Assembly (NCBI GenBank): GCA_032719365.1
Contig: CM064867.1
Span: 61,812,136-61,876,135, forward strand
Origin: Prinsepia uniflora
Lineage: Eukaryota > Streptophyta > Magnoliopsida > Rosales > Rosaceae
Direction: 5' to 3'
Length of the DNA: 64,000 nt
Within the stretch, counting starts at the first letter, position 1. Each line of letters begins with the position of its first letter. A program made the translations under genes and the position numbers. Of the stretch, positions 34,852 to 45,444 are shown piece by piece. The notes under the pieces are model-generated. The model was given only the letters and a program-made list of their open reading frames with translations. It was not told the DNA's origin and ran no database searches.

Positions 34852-36204
34852 ATGGATTGGCTGACAACCCATCATGCCTCAATTGAATGTTTCGAGAAGA
34901 GGGTACTACTCCGAAGCCCAGGGTTACCGGAGGTGGTGTTTCAGGGAGATCGGAGAGCATTACCCGCCAAAATCATATCCGCCCTCACGGCAGAGAAATT
35001 GTTGAGGAGAGGTTTCCAGGGCTATTTAGCACAGGTGATTAATGTACGGGATTCCCCAGCTAAGGCCGAAGACATCCCCATAGTATGTGAGTTTCCGGAC
35101 GTGTTTCCTGCAGATTTTCCAGGGTTACCACCACATAGGGATGTGGAGTTCACTATTGATTTGATCCCTGGTACGCGACCCATTTCATTGACTCCTTACC
35201 GTATGGCCCCGGCTGAGTTGAAGGAACTGAAGGTACAACTACAAGATCTAATTGACATAGGATTCATTCGACCGAGCGTATCACCATGGGGAGCCCCCGT
35301 GCTATTTGTAAGGAAGAAAGAAGGAAGTTTGAGATTGTGCATGGATTATAGACAGCTCAACAAGGTCACAATCAAGAATAAGTATCCTTTGCCCCGGATT
35401 GATGATTTGTTTGACCAATTAAGGGGGGCGAAGTATTTCTCGAAGATTGATCTCCGTTCTGGTTATCACCAATTGAGGATTCGAGAAGAAGATATTCCAA
35501 AAACAGCCTTCCGGACTCGGTATGGTCATTATGAGTTTCTAGTAATGCCATTTGGGTTAACTAACGGCCCGACGACATTTATGGTTCTAATGAACCGAGT
35601 ATTCCGGAAATATTTGGATCAGTTTGTCATTGTGTTTATTGATGATATTTTGGTGTATTCCAAGATTAAAAAGTTGCATGAGAAACATCTGAGACTTGTG
35701 CTTGAGACACTGAGGGAGAACAAGCTGTATGTGAAGTTGAGTAAGTGCCAATTTTGGTTAACCAGTGTGGGATTTCTGGGGCATGTGATTTCTGCAGTAG
35801 GTATTTGTGTTGACCCCCAGAAGATTGAGGCAGTCGCAAAATGGGAACAACCGAAGACAGTAACTGAAGTGAGAAGCTTTTTGGGATTGGCCGGTTACTA
35901 CAGACGTTTTGTCGAAGGATTTGCTACTATTGCCGCTCCACTGACCCAATTGACCAGAAAGGGAGTTAAGTTCATTTGGAATGAAGCTTGTGAGCGGAGC
36001 TTTCAAGAATTGAAGAAACGATTGACATCCGCTCCGGTGTTGGTTCTTCCGGACGAGAGTGGAGAATTTGACGTGTATACGTATGCATCCTTGCATGATT
36101 TGGGGTGTGTGCTAATGCAACATGGAAAGGTAATTGCTTATGCCTCTCGACAGTTAAAACCGTATGAACACAACTAACCTACCCACGATCTAGAACTGGC
36201 TGCG
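34852..36204 (+). pseudogene. Reverse transcriptase and RNase H (N-terminal part)
   Basis: Open from 34852 to a TAA at 36175. RT: YRMAPAELKELKVQLQDLI, GFIRPSVSPWGAPVLFVRKK, LCMDYRQLNKVTIKNKYPLP, FSKIDLRSGYHQLRI, YEFLVMPFGLTNGPTTFM and catalytic box FIDDILVYSK (Asp pair at 35641-35646). Then the RT connection and RNase H starting GEFDVYTYASLHDLGCVLM. The first RNase H catalytic residue, normally Asp in the TDAS motif, is Tyr (TAT at 36082-36084). The stop at 36175 replaces a residue between EHN and PTHDLELAAVV. RT itself looks complete. Frame continues after the stop. Confidence 0.9.
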
Positions 36205-37995
36205 GTGGTGCATGTACTCAAGATCTGGCGACATTATTTATATGGTGCAACTTGTAGACTTTTTACGGATCACAAAAGTTTAAAGTATTTTTTCACCCAA
36301 AAAGAGTTAAATGTGCGGCAAAGAATATGGTTGGAACTGCTTAAAGACTATGACTGTACGATCGAATATCATCCAGGAAAAGCAAACATAGTAGTGGATG
36401 CATTGAGTCGGAAATCAGCTCATTCTATAGCCCATCTAAAGATGATACATTTACCCTTATTGGTTGAGCTTCGTCGGACTGGTGCTATGTTGAAACTTGA
36501 TAACCAAGGTGGTTTGGTAGCGAGTTTCCAGGTTCGACCAATCCTACTTGATCAGATAATTCAAGCTCAGTTCCAAGACCCTGTCTTATGTATTCTCCGA
36601 ATTGAAGTGGAAGCAGGGGAACGACAGGATTATGCGGTGAGTGAGGATGGGGCCTTGATAAAAGAGGGCAGATTGTGTGTTCCTGCAGATACCGTGTTAA
36701 AGAAAGAGATTCTGGATGAAGCCCATAGTTCAGCGTATGCCATGCACCCAGGAGGAACCAAGATGTACCGTACGCTGCGAGAATACTATTGGTGGCCGGG
36801 TATGAAACGAGAAATTACTGAGTATGTGAGCAAGTGTTTGATATGCCAACAAGTAAAAGCCGAAAGACAAAGACCCTATGGAGCACTGCAACCGCTTCCT
36901 ATCCCAGAATGGAAATGGGACCACATAACTATGGATTTTGTGTTTAAACTTCCGAGGACGCCCACAGGCCATGACGGAGTTTGGGTAATTGTAGACAGAC
37001 TTACCAAGTCGGCGCATTTCTTACCTGTAAAGGAAGATTTTCAGATGACCCAGTATGCTAACTTATTCATTAATGAGATCATCCGGTTACATGGTACACC
37101 TGCCTCTATTGTTTCGGATCGAGATCCACGATTTACCTCTAGATTTTGGCAGAGTTTACAGGAAGCTTTGGGGACGAGATTGCACTTCAGTACGGAATTC
37201 CACCCTCAGACAGATGGACAGTCAGAACGAACTATCCAGATCCTGGAAGATATGATGAGAGCATGTGTTCTACAATTCCAGGGTACTTGGGAGTCACATT
37301 TTCCATTGATGGAATTCGCCTACAACAATAGCTACCAGACGAGCATTGGGATGGCACCTTATGAAGCTTTATATGGACGACAATGCAGAACTCCCTTGTG
37401 TTGGACAGAAGTAGGCGAAAGAAAATTGTCTAAGTCCGAGTTGATTGATCTGACGATAGAAAAAGTTAAGCTCATCCGGGATAGACTCAAGGCAGCCCAA
37501 GACAGGCAAAAGAGCAACATGGATCGACGGAGGAGAGATCTTGAATTTGCAATGGGAGATTGGGTTTTTCGGAAGTTATCACCTTGGAAAGGCATAGTAC
37601 GATTTGGCAGACGAGGGAAATTAAGCCCCCGTTTCATCGGACCTTATGAGATTATCGAGCGGATCGGCCGAGTGGCTTACAGACTAGCATTACCTTCAGA
37701 GCTTTCCAGAGTTCATAATGTCTTCCATGTGTCAATGCTGCGGAAATATGTGTATGACGAGTCCCATGTATTAGAAGAGCAACCCATTGAGTTCAGGGAA
37801 GACCTAAGTTTTGAGGAACAACCTGTGCAAATCTTGGATCGAAAGGATAAGGTACTCCGCCGAAAGACAATTCCTCTAGTGAAAGTGCTTTGGCGAAATC
37901 AGAATGTATAAGAGACTACCTGGGAACCCGAAGCTCAGATGTGAGAACAGTATCCGTACTTGTTTCCGCGAAATTTCGGGGACAAAATTTCCTAA
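36205..37995 (+). pseudogene. RNase H end, integrase and chromodomain-like tail
   Basis: Open 36205-37911. It begins with the rest of RNase H (LFTDHKSLKYFFTQKELNVR, VVDALSRK). Integrase zinc-binding module: YAMHPGGTKMYRTLREYYWW to CLICQQVKAERQRP. The core DDE is D in WDHITMDFVFKLPRT, D in IVSDRDPRFTSRFW and E in PQTDGQSERTIQILEDMMR. The C-terminal module is SPRFIGPYEIIERIGRVAYR with VHNVFHVSMLRKYV. The tail (KTIPLVKVLWRNQN) is the shortened chromodomain of Tekay/Del elements, but is cut by TAA at 37909 and TGA at 37942; the natural stop would be TAA at 37993, overlapping the PPT. All integrase catalytic residues are kept. Confidence 0.9.
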
Positions 37996-38006
37996 GGGGG
38001 GAAGGT
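37994..38006 (+). other. Polypurine tract of the complete chromovirus
   Basis: AAGGGGGGAAGGT lies directly before the 3' LTR (TGTAACG at 38007). It primes plus-strand DNA synthesis. Confidence 0.9.
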
Positions 38007-40602
38007 TGTAACGCCCCGAAAATTCCAAAAACTGTAAAATATTAAAATAATCTGAAGATGACGTTTTTACCCCTAGAGGGACATGGCTAAAAGTTTACTT
38101 TTTGTTTGGCATACTTTTTGTACATTTTTCTTGTGCCATTGTGTAGGTCTCGGAACGCTGAATCCGTAGACAGGTGGTACGTCGAAAACGGAGTTCGGAT
38201 GAAGAAGTTACGGGGTTGTGAAGTGTAGGGGTAAAATGGTAATTGTGCTTAAGGGGGGGTAAAATGGTAATTGTGATCAGGGCTAATTAAATTAGGTAAT
38301 TAGCAGCTGACTCATGAGCTGAGGGACAATTGTCATTTGGAATTCATGCTTAGTGACAACAAAGCACCGTTTGCCGCTAAACAACCATAAACAATTTCAT
38401 TAACCGTCCATGTACATCCATATTAGTTTGATTGATCATGATCCTAAACTAACTGATACCATTGTGCCAGAGAGAAAAAACAGAGAGAATTAAACGAGAG
38501 AAACTGAGTAAAAACCAACACAAGGCAACTGCTAGTACACTGGGCATACCCGAAATAACCATTGAAGGACCCAAATTTGATTTTAATTTTTGAGACGATT
38601 TCGATCGAAATTGAGGTGATATTTCATCTTCTGGGAACTAGACGACTCGAACCCAATCAACTGGAACGAAAATTGGAAGTGAATTGGTGTCGAACAGGCT
38701 CTGCAACCGTTCTGAAAATTTGAGCTTGCGTTCGATTACTTGGAGGTAATGATTTGTGAAATTGATTCCAATTTAGTACTTAGAATGAAGGTTAGATGCT
38801 TCTGGTATAATCAATTGAATGATATAGGTCGATTTTGGGGTAGAACCCGAGTTAGGACCCGTCGGGTTTCGAGGTCGAGTCGAGGGATTTAGGACCTTGT
38901 TTCACGAAATTGAGTTCATAGATCCTTAATTCATATTGACTTGATGCTAATGAGTGAAAGAACGGAAGGAATTGGGTTCAAATTGGTAGAAACCGAATCG
39001 GGTCTGATCGCGGGTCCACGACCCGTTTACTAGAGAAATGGGCGAGAGAGAGAACTGTAGCAGGTACTGTTCACGGCGCGTGGCTGTCACGCGCAGCCGC
39101 TTACGGCGGCGCGTGAGGGCGCGTGACCGGGAATCTGAAGGAGGGTCCAACATACTTTTTGATGTTCTCAATGATACGGACCTATTGGCGTTAGTTTCGG
39201 GTCAATTGGATATAAATTGAGGATAGTTTTACGTATCCGAAGCGTATAGGTTACGTTTAAATAATATTATTTTATTCCGATGATTAGGAAATTCGTACAC
39301 AAGATTATATGATACTCAAGTAACCCTATATTACATGTTTGACAAGCCGAAATATTCTCGAGACATCGTACAAGAACGAACAGCTCGAATCCGAGCAATC
39401 TGGACGGTGTGTGAGTGGGCTTTTGTTTTCTACCCTAAATGCATGCACATATGTTTGATCTGCTTTTAAATGCTTTATGATATGATTTAAATTGATTTAC
39501 TATGATTGATGATGTGATATGATGATTTCCGGATTTTGGGAATATTATATTATTTTATATTTCTTTGGGCACGATTTTTCGAGAAAATCATAAAATTGTG
39601 ATTTTGGGCGATGGCCTGAGATTTGAGATGGGTTTTGACTCTGATACTACGTTACCTAATTTAATTGATGAAATTGATTTATAAATTATATGTTGGACAT
39701 TGTGTTATAAATAGATTTGTGGAACTTACTTGGGCTTGGTAAAAGCTATATTTCGGGCAGAGGCCCTGTTGAACTATTGATTTGATTTTGAGATTTAAAT
39801 GGTTTTGAAACGAGATTATTGGCTATTGGTACCATCCTCTGTGATTTGATGGTCTCCTCCAGACGTCGTAGATCCTGGAGTAGTCACGATCCACTACCTG
39901 GAGATGAGTAGCTCCGAGGGGAGGCTCAGTCACAGGAGTGTGAGATTATGATGATATCCTCCAGACGTCGTTGATCCTGGAGATGATATCACCCCAGACG
40001 TCGTTGGTCCTGGGGAGGTACTCGGACGTGAGACACCCGAGTTGCACGCGTTGTATTGATATCGTGACGGGTTATTGGATACTGAGATTGGATGTTGAGG
40101 ATGGTGGTATCATGATTGATTTTGAATTGGATTGGCTGTTTTATTTTACCTTTGATTTCTATGACTCATATTTTATGTTATATGCATGCATGTTTACAAA
40201 ACTGTAGGGTAAGACTAGTTTTGATAAATCACTGTATTTCTAAACCTTTATTTTTGTCCACTCACACCTTTCATGTTTTTTTTGTACCCTCCAGGCACGT
40301 GCACAGGTACTGAGGCTCGTATCGAGGCAGAAGAATAAACAGACCGTTGCGTACTCAAGTATCTGACCGTGTAGGATTTTGATCTTTGTTTGTAAATATT
40401 TCTTATGCTCTGTAAACCGGTTGACAACTGAGGTAGTCAACGGTCCTAAAGACGTACCTATCCCTGGTCTGACTATGTGTGTTGTTTGTTGTGTTGTGTA
40501 ACTATATATATATCTGAACTACTTTTGCTATTATACGGTTATAGTCAGACGGGAAAAGGATCTTTCGCGATTATCGAGGGATAATCGGGATGGGTTCTGT
40601 CA
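38007..40602 (+). repeat. 3' LTR of the complete chromovirus
   Basis: TGTAACGCCCCG ... GGGTTCTGTCA, 2596 bp, about 97.5% like the 5' LTR by eye. Many differences are C/T or G/A. Differences cluster in the first 250 bp and near 40290-40310. The hairpin array at 39778-40045 keeps its pairing; one stem that has a wobble in the 5' LTR is perfect here (about 39958-39982). The TSD GTAAC follows at 40603. Confidence 0.95.
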
Positions 40603-40944
40603 GTAACACTTGTCACTCATCTGTTGGTCTACAAAAGATATTTTGGTTCCCAAATTAAAATACCAAAGTCAACTGTCTCGTAATTTGTGTAATTATAATA
40701 GTTCAAAAAATAGTTCTAAACCCATAAATTTTGCGTCCGATGTTCGATCTCGATGTGCCGCCTGTCTATGGACCAGTAATGTCTCGATCTACGTAATGGA
40801 TCTCAGTCCACGTGCATTTGACCTCCTGTGTCAAAAGTTAACATTTTTGCCCGTCTATGGGCAAAATCATCATTTTACTTCGATCGTCCCACAATCCTCA
40901 ATTAATTCCTGATTAATCTTCTAAATTCAAGACGGGTCATTATA
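40603..40944 (-). mobile_element. Minus-strand LTR, segment 4 of 4
   Basis: Resumes after the chromovirus with 'gtaacacttgtcactcatctg', includes the U3 box 'gatgtgccgcctgtctatgg' and 'aagttaacatttttgcccg', and ends 'gacgggtcattata' at 40944 (TATAATGACCC on the minus strand; the terminal TG has become TA). TAT antisense-ORF sequence resumes at 40945. Confidence 0.7.
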
Positions 40945-42560
40945 AAGCACTAGCTCGGCTTCCAAAGGGAACCCCATAGTTGATCCGTGGGCATCTAAGA
41001 AGCTGAGCCAGATGGTGGACCTTGGGAAGAAGCCTAAGTCGAAGAGGGGGCCCGCGGGGTAAGAAAAACTATAGTAGTCGAGTTTGTTTCCCAATCGACC
41101 ATTTTTGTATCCAAACCTTCTGATAAGGGGTCAGAATCGACTGCTCGTCTCTTCGAGCCGACCATCACAACATCGGATATGGGCAGTGAAGTTACGACCC
41201 CAGTTATTGAGTTGAACAAGGAAGGAGTTGAGCACCTTGGGCCAACGGGGTAATCCGAGGGGACAATTGGGATTGAGCTCTCGGAGGATGATGCCGAGCG
41301 GGAGAGGTAGGTCTCAAAGGCCTTCGAGCGGAGCGTTGGGGAAGTGTAGGCCCGGGTCAGCATTCCGAAGCCCCCAACTATTATTCAAGGTATGGTATAC
41401 CAATCTCAACCATTCCTAACCCAAGCATTCCCTCAGTTTTTGGCTCATCAGCATGAACTCTCCCTATTCAACTTTCTAGCGTTGCAATCGGTTCCTCAGT
41501 CGGTGTCTCATCCTCTAACTTCATCTCATCATCCTCTACCATTATCTCATCATCAAGTTGGTCGGCGTGCAGAAGAGATCGCTAACCACAAGGGTTCGGT
41601 CTGGAGTGGTTTGCCAAGCTGGATGCCAAGTGGGAGGATGTCTCGGTTGCGGTCCGCGAGAAGTTGATGTCGGCTATTAACCGCATGACGATCGGTACCA
41701 CCATGGAGTTTTCTGAGCTGGACGATTTTCTAGAGGGTTCCATGCCTGAGCGGATGTCGAAGTGACTCCTCGTTGCTTCCCACGTAAATGCTCGGTTCAA
41801 GTTACATTTGTAAAAAAAAAATTATATCATTGTTGAGATGTTCCTAACTTATGGTTTGTCTGTACAGTCCCTCATTGAGATGTTTATTAACTACTTTCAT
41901 GCCTTGATGCGAGTTTTCGTGGTCGACAAGGAGAAGGCCAAGAAGTTCAAGAAGCAGTCGGCTACACTAACTCGGCAATCGCAGAAGGCCGAGTTGGCCA
42001 TCAAGGCCAAGACTGAGCTGAAGCGGAAACTTCAGGTTCAGTAGTAAATGCTGGACCAACAAAAGGCCCAACTCAGTATGTACTGTGAGGAAATCAATGT
42101 CGCTTGATTGTCTGCAAGCGGAAGAGGGAGGTGGCTAAGTGGCTGAGGGTCGAGGTAGTGGACCGACAGGTGGAACTGCAAGTTTGTCAAGCAAAGCTTG
42201 CATCTACTCAGTCTGAGGTGGTGAAAGTGTCCCTTGAGTTGAAGGATTTTGAGCACTTGCAAGACGATACCGAGTAGGAAATTTACAAGAATATATTCAT
42301 TGCCTATCCCGACTTCGGCTGTGACACCTCTCCCTGACTCAATTTTTGGATTACTTTGGAGATTGCGTTGGCAGTCGGTCAGCCTGACAATGAAGAGGAA
42401 TAAGAAAAAGAGGAGGAGACCAAAGACCTTGGTCAAACCTTTACTGTTGAGCCAACTACTGGTGATGTTGGGCCGACTGATCCTATTGCAGCCTAGGTGT
42501 TTCTTTGACCACCTTCTGGAGCCTAGGTTGTGCTTTGTAATGTTGGCCGACTGATAGGTC
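40945..42560 (+). pseudogene. TAT antisense ORF, second part, broken
   Basis: Plus-strand coding remnants downstream of the LTR insertion: LEWFAKLDAKWEDVSVAVRE, KLMSAINRMTIGTTMEFSEL and DDFLEGSMPERMSK (about 41600-41765), then LSVQSLIEMFINYFHALMRV and FVVDKEKAKKFKKQSATLTR (41850-42040), a lysine-rich coiled coil. This matches the C-terminal layout of Transposase_28-type proteins of TAT elements. Frame is lost repeatedly. An apparent intron lies near 41770-41870 (T-rich, ending 'ctgtacag'). Confidence 0.55.
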
Positions 42561-43550
42561 GTTTGCCTCTTTTCAATGAAGATGTTTTTGTGCAAATTTT
42601 TTCTAAGTGCCGATTACTCCAACCACTGATTAGTGTTGCATGTACTTAGCTTTTCCAAGTGTACGCCTAGTTCGTAGATTGACCTGTATATGTTTTTTTG
42701 CATGTATTTTCCTCAATAAATGTATGCTAGTGTTCGACCGACTCGAATAAGTGGTCTGCATGTACTTAACTTAATAAATGTATGCTTGTGCAATCTAACC
42801 AAAGTTGGTCTGTATACTTAGATAAATGTATGCTTGCATGGTCTGACTAGTGTGCATGTTTTAAATAAGTGCACGTTTAACGAGAATGAAAGATAAGGTG
42901 TCTTGTCTGCATGGTGTATGCCCTTGTAGACTTGACTGAGGATGTGTTCGGTTGAAGTGTTTTACACTTAGGAAAAATTAGTGTATACTAGTGTGTCTGT
43001 AAGGTAGCCGCAACTCAGTATTACGTTTTGAGCTCATGCCTTAGGAAAGGTTCTAGGTGTGTAGGCATCTACATCGGCTGAGGACTTGTAAAGACCTCCT
43101 GAGTGTTAGAACTCAGTGTGTCTCTCAGTCCCCCAAGTTATTGATCGAGGTAGGTCGCTAACAGGGGAGCGGAGATGAAAAAATTGTAAGTTAAGAACTT
43201 GCAATTTTTTCACGACGTGGTCGAAGTGCTGAGAGGCTGTTGTGTGAGCGTATGTGTGCTCAACCTGCTCGTTTATGTGTAGTATGGAATGGTCGGTTAG
43301 TGTTGGTTAGTTAACCGACCAGTGTGCATTATAGAATATGGTTAGTTCCCCTGTACCTTGTTAATTTTGGTACTAACTGGTAAGTGTTCCCTCAGTGTAA
43401 ATGTGTTAGAGGGTAGCTTGGTATGTGTTGAGAAAAGCAAATTAGATGAAAGAAGATAGAATCTTGTCATTGATAGTTTGTGGTGGGTTAGCTTAGACCA
43501 GTACAATGAGGGCCTAAGTAAAGCTTACAAGATGCTGGTCGTGGACCGAA
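42561..43550. other. Convergent 3' region between antisense ORF and TAT pol
   Basis: No ORF. Several AATAAATGTATGC phrases (AATAAA at 42715-42720 and 42773-42778, ATAAA at about 42823) make plausible polyadenylation signals for the plus-strand antisense ORF. The region from about 42850 to 43540 has no recognised feature. The pol gene on the minus strand ends at 43551. Confidence 0.45.
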
Positions 43551-44114
43551 CTAAATGTAGTACCTTTTGAGATGGTCGACATGCCACGGGTAGCCTAGGA
43601 TGTGTCCATCAATGTCAAAGAGTTCATAAGTGCCTGGTCGGCGTATTCGAGTGATCCTGTAGAGGCCTTCCCAGTTGGGGTCGAGTGTGCCTGCTGATCG
43701 ATCCTTGGTGGCTAGGCTGACCTTTTTGAGCACCCAATTCCCCACTTGGAAAGTATGTGGCATGACCTTGGCATCGTGATACTGGCAGTGTCATTGCTTG
43801 TAGGCAACATTTCAAAGGTGAGACTTCTCTCGGTGCTCCTCGATGAGGTCTAGGCTCTGGTCATCATTCTAGTTGGTATCGTATGTGAGAACTTGGTATG
43901 GCTCTCCATCAATCTCTGCTGGGATGAAGTCATCCATACCGAAAGCTAATGAGAAGGGGTTCTCGTTCGTAGCCTTTCGGTACAAGGTTAGGTATGACTA
44001 GAATGCACTTAGTAGGATGTCTGTCCATTTTCCTTTGGTTTCTCCGATCTGGATTTTCAAAGTGTATTTGATAATTTTGTTCACAGCTTCTACCTGGCTG
44101 TTAGAGTGGGGGTG
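43551..44114 (-). pseudogene. TAT integrase, C-terminal half
   Basis: Minus strand: PHSNSQVEAVNKIIKYTLKI (the E of the DDE core lies in QVEAVNK), then ETKGKWTDILLSAF, and further on FQVGNWVLKKVSLATKDRSA, GTLDPNWEGLYRITRIRRPG, TYELFDIDGH and YPWHVDHLKRYYI, the C-terminal module typical of TAT integrases. Frame breaks lie between 43770 and 44000. The upstream half lies at 54872-55530; the codons are cut at a duplicated GGGTG where a solo LTR entered. Confidence 0.85.
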
Positions 44115-45444
44115 TGACACGACCCACCCCCAATCCTCTGGGCTTAAGGGATAAGTCATGCTCCCGTCTAGCCCACGTGTGACACGAAGACTAAACACCT
44201 GTCTAACCTCCATGTAACACCTAAGCCAGACAAGGGATACCCAGGTCAACCTACCAAAATCAACGTCTAGTTTCCCAGAGTGCGCAGAAACCACTGTAGA
44301 TCGCATGTGTGATGTCTCCGTCTCACTAACAACAGTCCGCACCACATCGACCTGGAGGGTATCGAAAACAGAAAAGACTGTGAGTGGAAAAAAATAAATA
44401 ATAAGTTCAGAAATTTTTTTTATAAGGAAAGACATTTATACCCTCCACGTAAAACCAATGAATGCATTCAATAATCATTTCCTTTCCAAAATAAGAAAAC
44501 CATTTATGAAAACCATAAATCAAAGTCAAAGTACGGGAACCAGCCCAAAAAATTCACAAATCCAAATCATCCGGGCCACAGCCCAAAACATCTGAAAACC
44601 ATATGAAAACCATCAGTGTATCACAGAAATCCAAAATCATTTAAAACACATTTCCATCAATCGAACCTGCTCGATCTATCTGAGTCTTTAAACACAATAT
44701 ATATCTGAGTCTTTAAACTCAACAGGCCTCAATATCAATCCGAGTCTTTAAACTCAATAGGCCTCTGGGGGAAAATCACAATATCCGAGTCTTTAAACTC
44801 ACCGAGTCTTTAAATCCAAATCACATATCCGGGCCCGCACCCGTCACATATCATATCGGGGTCTTTAAACCCAAAACCAGATCCAGCAAATCCAATTCAA
44901 AACCGTTTTATCAAATCCAAATCCATAAATCCATTTCCAAATCCGAATCAGAAATCATCATTCCGAATAAGTCCGAATCAGGAATCATCATTCCGAATCT
45001 AAATCCAGAAATCACATTAAAACCGAAATCCGAAATCTTTAGAAACTGGGCCTCAAGCTCGAAGTTACTTTCTGAAATCCATGTATAAATCCTTGAATTC
45101 AAATCATAATTTAAATCTCAAAATCATAGTATCGAAACCATTATCAAATCATAGCATAAAACCATAATCTCAAAAAACGTGTAAATACGTAAAATATCTC
45201 GAAATACGGGCAAATCATAAATCATAAATATCACAATCATAATCATAGAAATCAAACATACAAAACATACAAAACATTTATGCATGCATCATAATTTAGA
45301 AAGCAAAGTCCACTCACAGACCATCCTCGCTACCGCCTCGATACACGTGCAATTACGCATTCCCGGCTAATGCACTATCACTGGACTTCCCGAACCTATC
45401 CAAATCACATTTTAAGGTCACTAACTACTTCAATATGCTTCTAC
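44115..45444 (-). mobile_element. Minus-strand solo LTR, segment 1 of 3 (TSD GGGTG)
   Basis: Starts TGACACGACCCACCCCC. TSD GGGTG at 44110-44114 matches 54872-54876. Contains GGAGGGTATC (44353-44362), 'gtgagtgga' (44381-44389), ATACCCTCC (about 44440), a GAGTCTTTAAACTC array (44690-44880), ATGCATGCAT (about 45282) and GTCCACTCAC (45309-45318). Interrupted at 45444; continues at 50884 and 54410. The three pieces sum to about 2.35 kb, one LTR. Confidence 0.9.

Larger units (their letters stand above)
30837..40602 (+). mobile_element. Complete Ty3/gypsy chromovirus (Tekay/Del type), 9766 bp
   Basis: Two LTRs (30837-33436 and 38007-40602), PBS, gag, protease, RT, RNase H, integrase, C-terminal chromodomain-like tail and PPT, all in order on the plus strand. 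TSD GTAAC at 30832-30836 and 40603-40607. By eye the LTRs differ at about 60-65 of roughly 2600 positions (about 2.5%), so the insertion is fairly recent. The coding region has at least six lesions, so this copy is not autonomous. It sits in a minus-strand LTR (29206-30836 and 40603-40944). The clade call rests on integrase and the tail KTIPLVKVLWRN, typical of Tekay/Del elements. Confidence 0.95.

Noticed and set aside
42038..42595. 185-residue minus-strand ORF
   Set aside because: Antisense to the coiled-coil part of the TAT antisense ORF; no domain seen.
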